A stretch of DNA of 64,000 bases from Acinetobacter albensis (GTDB lineage Bacteria > Pseudomonadota > Gammaproteobacteria > Pseudomonadales > Moraxellaceae), in NCBI RefSeq assembly GCF_900095025.1, contig NZ_FMBK01000009.1, positions 62,001-126,000 on the forward strand, in the 5' to 3' direction. The translations under genes were made by a program, and so were the position numbers. Positions 7,933 through 17,454 of this stretch are shown here, piece by piece. The stretch's first letter is position 1, and each line of letters starts with the position of its first letter. Under the pieces are notes generated by a model. The model was not told the origin of the DNA, ran no database searches, and saw nothing but the letters and a program-made list of their open reading frames with translations.

Positions 7933-9168
7933 TCATGACACGCTATTCTTTACTTTATTTTGAGTATTGGGTAAAAATACAGTAAAAATTCCGAGTAAAG
8001 GTAAATAAGAACACAGTCCAAATACCCACTCTATGCCGTTTTTATCCGCTAAGTACCCTAAGCCTGCTGCAGCTATTCCGCTTACCCCAAACATTAAACC
8101 AAACATTAGACCCGCAACCATCCCTACCCGACCAGGCACTGCTTCTTGTGCATAAACCACCATTGCAGAAAATGCAGAAGACATAATTAAACCTGACATA
8201 ATGGCCAAAACACAAGTCCAGAACAAATTTGCATACGGCATTAACATCGCGAACGGTGCCATGCCTAAAAATGAAATCCAAATAACCGCTTTGCGTCCTA
8301 TACGATCCCCAATCGGGCCACCAAAGAATGTCCCAAATGCAACAGCGGCTAAAAAAGCAAATAAATATAATTGTGCGCTTTGAAGTGAAAGATGAAATTT
8401 TTCAATTAAATAAAAAGTATAATAATTACTGATACTTGCAATGTAAGTAAACTTAGCCAACATCAAAATAGAAATAATGCTGAGTGCGCGTACTAAGGTC
8501 TTGCCGTGTAATTTAAAGCTTGTGCTGGATGATGTTTTACTGATTTGAGTTTTAGCATACTGGATGGTCCATTGACTGACTTTGAATAAAACCCAAATCG
8601 CAATTAAAGCAAATAAAATTAACCATGCTGCCGATGCTTGACCATTGGGAACAATAATAATGGCTGCCAATAAGGGGCCTATTGCCGACCCTGTATTGCC
8701 TCCCACTTGGAAAGTCGATTGTGCTGTACCAAACTTTCCTCCCGATGCCATTCGGGCAACTCGTGAGGCTTCAGGATGAAAAGTCGATGAGCCTACACCA
8801 ATCAAAGAGGCTGCAACCAACAACATATAGAAACTACTCGAAAAAGCGAGCATCACAATACCCAGCAAGGTCACCACCATGCCGAGTGGCAATAAATAGG
8901 GTTTAGGATATTTGTCGGTATATAAACCAATCCAAGGTTGCAACAAAGAGGCAGTAATCTGATAAACCAATGAAATTAGACCAATTTGTGTGAAACTTAA
9001 TGAAAAATTATCTTTTAACAGTGGATAAATCGCGGGCAATGCTGCTTGAATTAAATCATTCAGTAAATGTGCCAAAGCCACAGCAAAAATAATCTGCGGT
9101 ATCATTTTCGGCACTCGATCAGGAACATTTATTTCAGGCTGTTTCTTTATCTGAGAAGAGGACTGCAT
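7933..9168 (-). CDS. fsr: MFS exporter, fosmidomycin-resistance (Fsr) type
   Basis: A 12-helix major facilitator exporter. The ATG at 9168 has AAGG six nt upstream and begins MQSSSQ; the upstream ATG at 9217-9219 would add 17 polar residues and looks less likely. Family segments include ALAHLLNDLIQAALPAIYP in helix 1, FHPEASRVARMASGG in the first cytoplasmic loop region, and FQVGGNTGSAIGPLLA. Length (411 residues) fits Fsr. The gene is divergent from an AraC-type regulator, the layout of many inducible drug exporters. The true substrate is unknown; fosmidomycin efflux is only the family name. Confidence 0.85.
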   Translation of the reverse strand: MQSSSQIKKQPEINVPDRVPKMIPQIIFAVALAHLLNDLIQAALPAIYPLLKDNFSLSFTQIGLISLVYQITASLLQPWIGLYTDKYPKPYLLPLGMVVTLLGIVMLAFSSSFYMLLVAASLIGVGSSTFHPEASRVARMASGGKFGTAQSTFQVGGNTGSAIGPLLAAIIIVPNGQASAAWLILFALIAIWVLFKVSQWTIQYAKTQISKTSSSTSFKLHGKTLVRALSIISILMLAKFTYIASISNYYTFYLIEKFHLSLQSAQLYLFAFLAAVAFGTFFGGPIGDRIGRKAVIWISFLGMAPFAMLMPYANLFWTCVLAIMSGLIMSSAFSAMVVYAQEAVPGRVGMVAGLMFGLMFGVSGIAAAGLGYLADKNGIEWVFGLCSYLPLLGIFTVFLPNTQNKVKNSVS

Positions 9169-9278
9169 GTAAGGCCTTATTGCTTTAAAACATTCATGGC
9201 ACTTATTATAGATTGTCATATTTACATGTATATTCCAAAAATCATCGCATAAGTGACAATTTTACTCACGGACATAAG

Positions 9279-10043
9279 ATGACTATTAATACTAAAGCAA
9301 TAAGTCCACTGATTATCTCAATGGGATCAAAATACAATTATGGTAGCGTTATTGCGCCACATTCCCATAATCGTGCGCAATTATTGTATGCCTCTCAAGG
9401 CTCAATTCGTGTTCATACTGCAGACCATGTATGGCTTGTTCCAACCCAATGTGCCTTATGGATTCCAGCCTTTGTCGAACATAGTGTCATTTCATTAAGT
9501 GACGTGCGCTTAAGTACGGCTCTGGTTGAGCAAACGGCTGCACAAATATTAGGCACACAATGTTTTTTGCTGAGCATGACCAATCTTCTGCGAGAATTAG
9601 TGCTTAGACTAAATCAACTTGACCTCATACAACACCATGCAACGCCGTATGGCGAAGATTTACACAAAGCCTTACAACTGCTTATTTTTGAGGAAATTAA
9701 ACAAGCCTCTACTTTTCCTGTAGACATTCCATGGCCTCGAGATAAACGCTTAGTTTTAATCTGTGAACAATTAATCCATCATCCAAATCAGGTAAAAGAC
9801 TTAAACACATGGTCCGATACCATTGGAACGAGTTCAAGAACCTTGATTAGATTATTCAGAAAAGAAACTGGATTGTCTTATCGCGGGTGGATTCAGCATA
9901 TGCATATTGTTTTCGCCTTGAGCCAGTTAGCAGAAGGCGAAGCTGTTTCACGTATTGCCACATCATTAGGTTATGCCAGTCCAAGTGCTTTTAGCGCTAT
10001 GTTTAAACGCCATTTGGGCTATTCTCCGCAAAATTTTAAATAG
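9279..10043 (+). CDS. AraC-family transcriptional regulator with N-terminal cupin domain
   Basis: A 254-residue regulator starting at the ATG at 9279 (MTINTK); an upstream in-frame ATG at 9213 lies inside the divergent exporter's 5' region. Residues about 10-90 form a cupin-like sensor (HSHNRAQLLYASQG). The C-terminal third has two helix-turn-helix motifs, including SRTLIRLFRKETG and the closing SPSAFSAMFKRHLGYSPQNF. The arrangement resembles the NimR/NimT pair, so it probably controls the divergent MFS gene and itself from the roughly 110-bp spacer. Confidence 0.85.
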   Translation: MTINTKAISPLIISMGSKYNYGSVIAPHSHNRAQLLYASQGSIRVHTADHVWLVPTQCALWIPAFVEHSVISLSDVRLSTALVEQTAAQILGTQCFLLSMTNLLRELVLRLNQLDLIQHHATPYGEDLHKALQLLIFEEIKQASTFPVDIPWPRDKRLVLICEQLIHHPNQVKDLNTWSDTIGTSSRTLIRLFRKETGLSYRGWIQHMHIVFALSQLAEGEAVSRIATSLGYASPSAFSAMFKRHLGYSPQNFK

Positions 10044-10255
10044 GCATTTAAACAACTTTTATTACTCACCTGTATGCTAATCTAGTGGTGTTGTACTCCA
10101 CATATTCATACCTGTTCACACACTTAATTTTATACCGTCAAAAATATGTATTAAAAATTCTTTCAATAACAATCTGATTAAACACCTATCAGTTTCAGCT
10201 ATCTACAATCGCCCTACGTTTTAAAATAAGCATAAAAAGAAATAGGAGATAATAA

Positions 10256-11608
10256 ATGTCTACTCGATTTTTACGGTGTATGGCAAGCTCTGCCCTCATA
10301 TTGACTTTAACGGGATGTGCACAATCTTCTCAACATTCTATTTTAGACAGCTATGGCGCGAATCCCAATCTGCCTGAACCCAAAGCGAATTTATTTCCCA
10401 CTGTTAATATCGCACCTGCCCAAGGCTGGCCTGAGGGAATGATGCCCACTGCTGCTGCGCATTTAAAAGTACAAGCATTTGCAGCAGATCTTCAACATCC
10501 ACGCTGGTTATATGTATTGCCGAATGGGGATGTTTTGGTCGCCGAAACCGATGCACCACCAAAACCTGATGACACCAAAGGAATTAAAGGCAAAATCATG
10601 AAACTGGTGATGAATCGTGCAGGATCATCTCATCCCAGTGCCAACCGAATTAGTTTACTCCGTGATCGCAACGGGGATGGTATTGCGGAGCAAAAAACCG
10701 TGTTTTTAAAGAACCTGAACTCCCCGTTTGGTATGAGCTTAGTGGGCAATATGCTGTATGTGGCGAACACCGATGCCCTGCTACGCTTTCCTTATGAACA
10801 GGATGCGACTCAAATTACCGCAAGCGGAACCAAAGTTTTGGATCTTCCCAGTGGTCCATTAAACCATCACTGGACGAAGAATGTGATTGCGAATCCAACA
10901 GGAACTCAACTGTATATCACAGTAGGTTCAAACAGTAACGTGGCAGAAAATGGCCTAGACAAAGAAACGGGACGTGCACTCATTCTGCAATATGATATTG
11001 CGAGAGGTACAGCACAACCATTTGCAACTGGACTACGTAATCCCAACGGAATGGCTTGGCAAACTCAAAGCGGTGCATTGTGGACAGTCGTCAATGAGCG
11101 TGATGAAATCGGTAACGATTTAGTTCCCGATTATCTCACGTCAGTCAAAGAAGGCGCTTTTTATGGTTGGCCCTATAGTTATTATGGGCAACATGTAGAC
11201 ACTCGCGTAAAACCACAGTATCCCGAAAAAGTGGCAAGTGCAGTCAAGCCTGATTATGCTTTAGGCAACCATACTGCATCATTGGGCTTGGCATTTTATC
11301 ATGCTAAATTAATGCCTCAATATCATGGTGGTGCGCTGATTGGTCAGCATGGTTCATGGAATCGGAAACCGCATAGTGGCTATAAAGTGATTTTCATTCC
11401 GTTTCAACATGGTCAACCCGCTGGCCCACCGCAAGATGTCTTGACTGGCTTTTTAAGTGAGAATGGCAAGGCTTTTGGGCGACCTGTGGGCGTAGCTGTT
11501 GATATTTCAGGGGCTATTTTAGTGGCGGATGATGTGGGTAATAAGATTTGGCGTCTATCTCCTGTCGATTTAACGCCTCAAAATCCCCCATCATTAGTTA
11601 AACCCTAA
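10256..11608 (+). CDS. Lipoprotein of the L-sorbosone / PQQ-type glucose dehydrogenase beta-propeller family
   Basis: A 450-residue envelope protein with a type II signal peptide and lipobox LTGC (Cys21). The body is a six-bladed propeller of the soluble glucose/sorbosone dehydrogenase family: DVLVAETDAPP, LNHHWTKNV, ITVGSNSNVAENG, ATGLRNPNGMAW, VNERDEIGNDLVPDY and HGSWNRKPHSGYKV are visible. Such enzymes are usually PQQ-dependent quinoprotein sugar or aldehyde dehydrogenases. AGGAG precedes the start. The substrate is not predictable. The last four codons and stop lie in a 17-bp tandem duplication. Confidence 0.8.
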   Translation: MSTRFLRCMASSALILTLTGCAQSSQHSILDSYGANPNLPEPKANLFPTVNIAPAQGWPEGMMPTAAAHLKVQAFAADLQHPRWLYVLPNGDVLVAETDAPPKPDDTKGIKGKIMKLVMNRAGSSHPSANRISLLRDRNGDGIAEQKTVFLKNLNSPFGMSLVGNMLYVANTDALLRFPYEQDATQITASGTKVLDLPSGPLNHHWTKNVIANPTGTQLYITVGSNSNVAENGLDKETGRALILQYDIARGTAQPFATGLRNPNGMAWQTQSGALWTVVNERDEIGNDLVPDYLTSVKEGAFYGWPYSYYGQHVDTRVKPQYPEKVASAVKPDYALGNHTASLGLAFYHAKLMPQYHGGALIGQHGSWNRKPHSGYKVIFIPFQHGQPAGPPQDVLTGFLSENGKAFGRPVGVAVDISGAILVADDVGNKIWRLSPVDLTPQNPPSLVKP

Positions 11609-11627
11609 AATTAGTTAAACCCTAAAA
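11594..11627. repeat. 17-bp exact tandem duplication over the stop codon
   Basis: TTAGTTAAACCCTAAAA occurs at 11594-11610 and again at 11611-11627. The first copy encodes the final LVKP and stop of the dehydrogenase-like gene, so the protein is unchanged; the second copy is non-coding. It looks like a recent slippage duplication. Confidence 0.9.
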
Positions 11628-11682
11628 AAGCATCGTTTAAAAACCAGAAGTTATGTACTTAAAATTTTGAGTTAAATTATAA

Positions 11683-11711
11683 AAAATGCCAGTTCATTCA
11701 ACTGGCATTTT
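11683..11711. terminator. Bidirectional intrinsic terminator
   Basis: AAAATGCCAGTT (11683-11694) pairs perfectly with AACTGGCATTTT (11700-11711) over a 5-nt loop, with T/A runs on both sides. It separates the convergent dehydrogenase-like and DUF2171 genes. Confidence 0.87.
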
Positions 11712-11806
11712 CAATGCAATATCAACGCTATTTTAGTTCGACGCGTTAAATTTAAACAGCAAGTCTGCTCAGGTTGATTGATCTAAGTGGGCTGATCCTA
11801 AGAGCA

Positions 11807-12046
11807 TTACAAAGTTTTCCATTCATTTCGAACATCTTCTGAATTTTTATTCAAAATAACCTGTTCATCTTTGACTTCACTGACCCAACTTAACGGAATG
11901 ACATGATGTTCATTATTTTCATCATCACTCCGAGTCAATTTAATTGCATCTTGTCCTTCTAAATGATCAACTTTTCCTACTTCTGTACCACATGAGGCAA
12001 TGACTGAAGCATGTTCTTTAATATCCGTTGTATTAAAATGATTCAT
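11807..12046 (-). CDS. DUF2171 family protein
   Basis: A 79-residue soluble protein with no signal peptide. The pattern IKEHASVIASCGTEVGKVD followed by IPLSWVSEV matches the small DUF2171 domain (a PRC-barrel-like beta fold). The molecular role of the family is not established. It is monocistronic, ending at the shared terminator and preceded by a long AT-rich gap, and is divergent from the riboflavin operon. Confidence 0.75.
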   Translation of the reverse strand: MNHFNTTDIKEHASVIASCGTEVGKVDHLEGQDAIKLTRSDDENNEHHVIPLSWVSEVKDEQVILNKNSEDVRNEWKTL

Positions 12047-12547
12047 TCTAATGACCTATTAAATAGAAGAGAGAAACAACAGTTTATGCAAAAGAAACTT
12101 CAAAATCTGTAAGGATTATGAGGCTTTAAGGTGTACTAAGTGAATCATGACGTATATAGAAAGTAGCGAATTGTATATTTTGATTAAGATTATTTTAAAT
12201 TTAGAAAATCTTAATTCTGCTTATAGAATATTTCTTATCAGTAAAATATCTTAATAGTGTTTTTCTGCTGATAGTGTTTAACCAACCCGATTAACTGTTC
12301 AAAGTTAAAGCAATTTTTTATATTTGATTTAAATTTTTTATTATTGATGTATTTCAAATAGTTAAATATTAAACTTCATCTCGCCATTTTAAAATAAAAG
12401 ACCCTTTTCAACTATTCTATACCTGTGTATAACAAGGGTCTGTTTAGGCCAATCAATAAGCATAGGCAAAGTAAGTCAAAAAGCGTTAGAATATGCCACA
12501 ATCAATGCAATTAAAATGTCATTCGAGACACAAAAAGGTGAAGGTTG
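12047..12547. other. Intergenic leader before ribB; no FMN riboswitch seen
   Basis: A 500-bp AT-rich gap carrying the divergent promoters of the DUF2171 gene and the rib operon. I searched by eye for the conserved RFN (FMN riboswitch) core and did not find it. The one clear structure is the hairpin at 12399-12441, listed separately. Confidence 0.5.
12399..12441 (+). promoter_or_regulatory. Nested hairpin upstream of ribB
   Basis: AGACCCTT (12399-12406) pairs with AAGGGTCT (12434-12441); inside, TATAC and GTATA form a second short stem. There is no T-run after it, and it lies about 100 bp before ribB. It could be a leader RNA element or an operator; a terminator is less likely. Confidence 0.35.
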
Positions 12548-13669
12548 ATGCCGCTCAATACTGTTGAAGAGCTTGTAGCAGATATCCGTGCAGGAAAAAT
12601 GGTCATCCTGATGGATGATGAAGATCGAGAAAATGAAGGCGATTTAGTGATTGCCGCGACCCATGTGCGTCCAGAAGATATCAACTTCATGATTACGCAT
12701 GCGCGTGGTTTGGTGTGTTTAACCTTAAGCCGTGATCGTTGTCAGCAACTCAATCTTCCGCTGATGGTCGATGCCAATGGCGCACAACATGCGACCAACT
12801 TCACCTTATCTATTGAAGCAGCTGAAGGGATTACTACAGGTATCTCTGCTGCTGAACGTGCACATACGATTCAGACTGCTGTTGCTGCACATGCTAAACC
12901 AGCCGATATTGTACAGCCAGGTCATATTTTTCCATTGATGGCACAGCCTGGCGGTGTTTTACACCGTGCTGGTCACACTGAAGCAGGTTGTGATTTATCA
13001 CGTATTGCAGGACTTGAACCTGCATCGGTCATTTGTGAAATCATTAATGAAGATGGCACCATGGCGCGCCGCCCTGACCTTGAAGTTTTTGCAGAAAAAC
13101 ACGGTTTGAAAATCGGTACTATTGCAGACCTTATTCACTACCGTATGACCAATGAACAAACAGTTGAACGTTTGGGTCAAGAAACAATTAAAACTGAATA
13201 TGGCAATTTCGAGCTAGTACGTTACCGTGAACTTGGCAACCCTGATATTCACTTGGCCTTGGTTAAAGGTCAGCCGAAAGAAGGTGTGACCACCGTTCGT
13301 GTTCATGGCTTTAATCCAGTTCGTGACTTATTGAAACTCAATAAACAAGATGGCGAACCGGCTTGGAATTTAGACAAAGCACTGAAAGAAATCTCTAACA
13401 GCGACCGTGGGGTACTGGTTTGGATTGGTCAACGTCATTTACAAGACTTAGGCCCAGCATTAGAAAGCTTAACCAAGCCAAAACCGACCAAATCCAATGC
13501 GGCTCTTTCACAGCAATACCAAACCATTGGCGTTGGGGCACAAATTTTACGCGATTTAGGTGTGGAAAAAATGAAGCTTTTAAGCTCTCCATTACGTTTC
13601 AATGCCCTATCTGGCTTTAACTTAGAAGTGGTGGAATATGTCACCGCAAATCAAACAATAGAGAAATAA
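12548..13669 (+). CDS. ribB: 3,4-dihydroxy-2-butanone 4-phosphate synthase with degenerate GTP cyclohydrolase II domain
   Basis: Makes the four-carbon precursor of riboflavin from ribulose 5-phosphate. The ATG at 12548 has a strong AAGGTGAAGG just upstream; 373 residues. The N-terminal RibB domain (about 1-200) is complete: [31 protein letters not shown] and the HTEAG loop. The C-terminal half resembles RibA (ALVKG, VRVHG) but contains no Cys, so the zinc-binding CxxDxxCxC site of GTP cyclohydrolase II is gone. Only RibB activity is expected, with RibA encoded elsewhere. ribH follows 11 bp downstream in the same operon. Confidence 0.93.
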   Translation: MPLNTVEELVADIRAGKMVILMDDEDRENEGDLVIAATHVRPEDINFMITHARGLVCLTLSRDRCQQLNLPLMVDANGAQHATNFTLSIEAAEGITTGISAAERAHTIQTAVAAHAKPADIVQPGHIFPLMAQPGGVLHRAGHTEAGCDLSRIAGLEPASVICEIINEDGTMARRPDLEVFAEKHGLKIGTIADLIHYRMTNEQTVERLGQETIKTEYGNFELVRYRELGNPDIHLALVKGQPKEGVTTVRVHGFNPVRDLLKLNKQDGEPAWNLDKALKEISNSDRGVLVWIGQRHLQDLGPALESLTKPKPTKSNAALSQQYQTIGVGAQILRDLGVEKMKLLSSPLRFNALSGFNLEVVEYVTANQTIEK

Positions 13670-13680
13670 TCGAGGTTGCT

Positions 13681-14151
13681 ATGGCAGTTCGCCGTATTGA
13701 AGGTATGTTACATCTCGCGAGCGAAGGCCGTTACGCGATTTTAGTCGGCCGTTTTAATAGTTTTGTGGTTGAACATCTATTAGAAGGTGCGATTGATACA
13801 TTGAAACGTCATGGTGTATCAGAAGATAATATTACTGTTGTTCATGCACCTGGTGCTTGGGAACTTCCTGTTGTCGCGAAAAAATTGGCTGCATCAGATC
13901 GTTTCGATGCAATTATTGCGCTAGGCGCAGTCATTCGTGGAAGCACGCCTCACTTCGATTTTGTAGCAGGTGAATGTGCCAAAGGTTTAGGCGTTGTTGG
14001 TCTGGATACTGGCTTACCTGTTATTAATGGTGTACTCACTACGGATAGTATTGAACAAGCGATTGAACGCTCTGGAACAAAAGCAGGTAATAAAGGTGGC
14101 GAAGCTGCCCTTACTGCTATTGAAATGGTTAACTTGTTAAAGGCTATTTAA
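13681..14151 (+). CDS. ribH: 6,7-dimethyl-8-ribityllumazine synthase
   Basis: The penultimate riboflavin enzyme, condensing the RibB product with the pyrimidine intermediate. It has 156 residues, the normal length, with [14 protein letters not shown] near the N-terminus, APGAWELP, and the hallmark [19 protein letters not shown] with the catalytic His in TPHFD. It lies between ribB and nusB with gaps of 11 and 3 bp, a conserved proteobacterial order. Confidence 0.96.
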   Translation: MAVRRIEGMLHLASEGRYAILVGRFNSFVVEHLLEGAIDTLKRHGVSEDNITVVHAPGAWELPVVAKKLAASDRFDAIIALGAVIRGSTPHFDFVAGECAKGLGVVGLDTGLPVINGVLTTDSIEQAIERSGTKAGNKGGEAALTAIEMVNLLKAI

Positions 14152-14154
14152 CAC

Positions 14155-14604
14155 ATGTCGCAAACACTTCAAGCTACTTATGCAGCGAAACGTAAAGCAC
14201 GTCGCTTTGCTGTACAAGGAATTTATGAATGGCAGATGAGCCACAATCCCGTCCATGAAATTGAAGCACGTACGCGTGTTGAAAATGCCATGCACAAAGT
14301 GGATCTCGGTTATTATCATGAATTGTTGACTCAAGTGGTTGCCAATCATGAAGTATTGGATGAACTTTTAGTTCCTGTACTTGATCGTGAGCTTAAGGCA
14401 CTTGATGGCGTTGAACTCGCTGCACTTCGTCTAGGCGCCTATGAATTGAAAGAGCATCTTGAAATTCCATATCGCGTCGTTTTAGATGAGTCGATTGAGC
14501 TTGCCAAACACTTTGGTGGTGCAGACAGTCATAAATACATCAATGGTGTATTAGATCGTTTAGCCACCAATTTACGGGCAGCAGAAAAGCAACAAGCCGA
14601 CTAA
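14155..14604 (+). CDS. nusB: Transcription antitermination factor NusB
   Basis: An all-helical RNA-binding protein that, with NusE (S10), binds boxA of rRNA operons and prevents premature termination. It has 149 residues with the Arg-rich start [18 protein letters not shown] and the C-terminal [18 protein letters not shown] ... [11 protein letters not shown]. It begins 3 bp after ribH. Confidence 0.95.
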   Translation: MSQTLQATYAAKRKARRFAVQGIYEWQMSHNPVHEIEARTRVENAMHKVDLGYYHELLTQVVANHEVLDELLVPVLDRELKALDGVELAALRLGAYELKEHLEIPYRVVLDESIELAKHFGGADSHKYINGVLDRLATNLRAAEKQQAD

Positions 14605-14624
14605 TGTTACAGTAGATTTGTTGT

Positions 14625-15557
14625 ATGGCTGAGTTCTCCATCATTGATCACTATTTTAATCGACAGACTATTGCATCTTCGGATGTCAATATTGTCGATT
14701 TAGGTGTGGGTGATGACTCAGCCGTGCTCACACCTCCTCCTCAGCAACAATTGGTCATCTGTACCGATACTTTGATTGCAGGTCGACACTTCCCGCTTAA
14801 TACCAGCCCACATGCGATTGGCTGGAAATCTGTTGCTGTGAATTTATCTGATATCGCTGCAATGGGTGCAAAACCGCAAAGTATTTTACTCGCATTGAGT
14901 TTAGCCCAAATTGATCATGATTGGCTGACAGGCTTTAGTCAGGGTTTATATGATTGTTGCGATCAATTTGGGGTTAGCTTAATTGGTGGCGATACCACCC
15001 AAAGCCCACATCTCACTATTTCAGTGACTGCACTCGGCTGGATAGAAACTGGACACGCTATTACTCGCTCAGGCGCACAAGTGGGTGATTATATTTGTGT
15101 CAGCGGAACGCTCGGGGATGCAGCCTATGCCTTACACAATTTAGGACATCCACTTCAACAAAGATTGGATTATCCTACTCCGCGTTGTAGTTTAGGTCAG
15201 CAACTTAAAGGCTTGGCCTCCAGTATGATTGATATCTCGGATGGCTTAGCCCAAGATTTAGGTCATATTCTTAAAGCATCTCAAGTGGGTGCTCAAATTC
15301 AATTAGACCAACTCCCAATCAGCGAAACACTGCGCATTTTACCTCAAGAAAAACAATGGCAGCACGCTTTAGCGGGTGGCGATGACTATGAATTATGTTT
15401 TACAATCAATCCGCAAAATTATAAAAAACTTTTGCAACAACAAAGTGATGTCAACATTACCAATATTGGACAAATTACCCAACAAAGCGCTTTAACTTTT
15501 GTGCAGAATGGCGTAGATCATTTACTGCAATTTAATGGATACCAACACTTTGCATAA
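14625..15557 (+). CDS. thiL: Thiamine-monophosphate kinase
   Basis: Phosphorylates thiamine monophosphate to thiamine diphosphate. It has 310 residues with the PurM-like ATP/Mg-binding pattern: VDLGVGDDSAVL, CTDTLIAGRHFP, GWKSVAVNLSDIAAMGA, LIGGDTTQSP, MIDISDGLAQDLGHI and AGGDDYELCF. It starts 20 bp after nusB, and its end overlaps the pgpA start. Confidence 0.95.
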   Translation: MAEFSIIDHYFNRQTIASSDVNIVDLGVGDDSAVLTPPPQQQLVICTDTLIAGRHFPLNTSPHAIGWKSVAVNLSDIAAMGAKPQSILLALSLAQIDHDWLTGFSQGLYDCCDQFGVSLIGGDTTQSPHLTISVTALGWIETGHAITRSGAQVGDYICVSGTLGDAAYALHNLGHPLQQRLDYPTPRCSLGQQLKGLASSMIDISDGLAQDLGHILKASQVGAQIQLDQLPISETLRILPQEKQWQHALAGGDDYELCFTINPQNYKKLLQQQSDVNITNIGQITQQSALTFVQNGVDHLLQFNGYQHFA

Positions 15558-16056
15558 CCCCCCAATCAATTTTAAAAACATGTCTTGGCTCAACCGCTGT
15601 ATTGTGTTTTGTGGAGTGGGGTTTGGCTCTGGACTTATACCCAAAGCACCAGGCACCTTTGGTTCTGCTTTTGCTTTATTGTTTATTCCTTTTTGGCTGG
15701 CTATAGGGTTTTTCAATACCTTGCTGGCCATTATTTTAATGTCACTTTTAGGTATTTATATTTGCGGACAAACCGCTAAAGTGATGGGCGTTCATGATGA
15801 TGGCCGTATTGTTTGGGATGAATTTGCTGGACAATCGATTACTTTTTTACCCCTCCTCTATTTGGGGATGATCAATTGGGTTTGGGTCGTGATTGGATTT
15901 GCCTTATTTCGTTTGTTTGATATTTGGAAACCTTGGCCTATTCGTATGATTGACCGACAGATACATGGCGGTTTTGGCATCATGTTTGATGACATTATAG
16001 CTGGTCTTTGGGCTGCGTTATGTATTTGTATTTATTTATATTTTATAATGGCTTAA
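15535..16056 (+). CDS. pgpA: Phosphatidylglycerophosphatase A
   Basis: An inner-membrane phosphatase making phosphatidylglycerol from its phosphate. The first ATG, at 15535, lies inside the 3' end of thiL (23-bp overlap); the internal Met at 15580 would still keep the whole domain. Conserved acidic motifs are visible: GTFGS, HDDGRIVWDEFAGQ, and DIWKPWPIRMID followed by GGFGIMFDDIIAG. Several hydrophobic segments are present and the length (173) is usual. Confidence 0.92.
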   Translation: MDTNTLHNPPINFKNMSWLNRCIVFCGVGFGSGLIPKAPGTFGSAFALLFIPFWLAIGFFNTLLAIILMSLLGIYICGQTAKVMGVHDDGRIVWDEFAGQSITFLPLLYLGMINWVWVVIGFALFRLFDIWKPWPIRMIDRQIHGGFGIMFDDIIAGLWAALCICIYLYFIMA

Positions 16057-16077
16057 GCTAAATTCGTAGGATTATAC

Positions 16078-17442
16078 ATGTCTACTAGCGTTATTATTCT
16101 TGCTGCAGGTAAAGGAACACGTATGCGTTCAACTTTACCCAAAGTATTACAACCCCTTGCAGGACGTCCTTTACTTAAACATGTGATCGAAACTGCAAAA
16201 AAACTCAATGCAAAAAATATTATTACTATTTTTGGTCATGGTGGCCCATTGGTCCAACAAGCATTCTCCGAAGAAAATGTACAGTGGGTCGAACAAGCTG
16301 AACAACTGGGTACTGGGCATGCGGTAAAAATGACCCTACCAGTATTACCTCAAGACGGCGTTTCTTTAATTTTGTCTGGTGATGTGCCTTGTGTGACACA
16401 AGATACCTTACAACGCTTACTTGATGCATCCACACAAACAGGGATTGGTATTGTCACTTTAACTGTAGATGATGCAACCGGTTATGGTCGTATTGTGCGT
16501 AAAAATGGTCAAATTCAAGCCATTGTAGAGCATAAAGATGCCAATGATGAACAACGTCAAATTAAAGAATTTAATACAGGAATTTACTGCGTCAATAATG
16601 CTAAGTTACATCAATGGCTGCCCCAATTGTCCAATGAAAATGCGCAAGGCGAATATTATCTAACTGATATTATTGCGATGGCCATTGCTGATGGTTTAGA
16701 CGTTGCCTCGGTTGAACCAACGCTTGCATTTGAAGTAGAAGGCGTGAACGACCGCATTCAACTTGCAGCGCTTGAACGTGAATTCCAACAAGATCAAGCC
16801 AAAAAACTCATGCAACAAGGCGTGCATTTAATTGATCCTTCTCGTTTTGACTTACGTGGTCATTTAACCGTCGGTCAAGATGTTCGGATTGATATTAATG
16901 TGATTATCGAAGGCGATTGCGAACTAGGTGATCATGTCGAAATTGGCGCTGGCTGCATCATTAAAAACACCAAAATTGCAGCGGGTACTAAAGTTCAACC
17001 CTATAGCATCTTCGACAATGCCGTGGTGGGTGCAGATGCCCAAATTGGTCCATTTGCTCGCTTACGTCCCGGTGCAAAACTGGCCAATGATGTTCATATC
17101 GGCAACTTTGTTGAAGTCAAAAACTCAAGCATTGGAATAGGCTCAAAAGCCAATCATTTTAGTTATTTAGGTGATGCAGAAATCGGTGCCGGTTCAAATA
17201 TTGGTGCAGGAACCATTACTTGTAACTACGATGGTGCGAATAAATTTAAAACGATTATTGGCGATGCCGCGTTTATCGGCTCAAATAGTTCCCTTGTTGC
17301 TCCTGTTCATATTGGCCATGGCGCAACTGTAGGTGCAGGCTCAGTCATTACGCGTGATGTGGCAGAAAATAGCCTCGCTTTTGAACGCTCAAAACAAGTG
17401 GCTAAAGAAAATTATCAACGCCCCCAAAAACTGAAAAAATAA
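16078..17442 (+). CDS. glmU: Bifunctional UDP-GlcNAc pyrophosphorylase / glucosamine-1-phosphate acetyltransferase
   Basis: Makes UDP-GlcNAc, the donor for peptidoglycan, LPS and, in this genome, the capsule precursors. It has 454 residues. The N-terminal uridyltransferase has LAAGKGTRM and LSGDVPC; the C-terminal left-handed beta-helix repeats and the acetyltransferase site ([25 protein letters not shown]) are complete. glmS follows 12 bp downstream. Confidence 0.97.
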   Translation: MSTSVIILAAGKGTRMRSTLPKVLQPLAGRPLLKHVIETAKKLNAKNIITIFGHGGPLVQQAFSEENVQWVEQAEQLGTGHAVKMTLPVLPQDGVSLILSGDVPCVTQDTLQRLLDASTQTGIGIVTLTVDDATGYGRIVRKNGQIQAIVEHKDANDEQRQIKEFNTGIYCVNNAKLHQWLPQLSNENAQGEYYLTDIIAMAIADGLDVASVEPTLAFEVEGVNDRIQLAALEREFQQDQAKKLMQQGVHLIDPSRFDLRGHLTVGQDVRIDINVIIEGDCELGDHVEIGAGCIIKNTKIAAGTKVQPYSIFDNAVVGADAQIGPFARLRPGAKLANDVHIGNFVEVKNSSIGIGSKANHFSYLGDAEIGAGSNIGAGTITCNYDGANKFKTIIGDAAFIGSNSSLVAPVHIGHGATVGAGSVITRDVAENSLAFERSKQVAKENYQRPQKLKK

Positions 17443-17454
17443 GAGGATTTAAAT

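Noticed and set aside
12047..12547. Possible FMN riboswitch before ribB
   Set aside because: The conserved RFN core could not be found by eye; only an unrelated hairpin is present.
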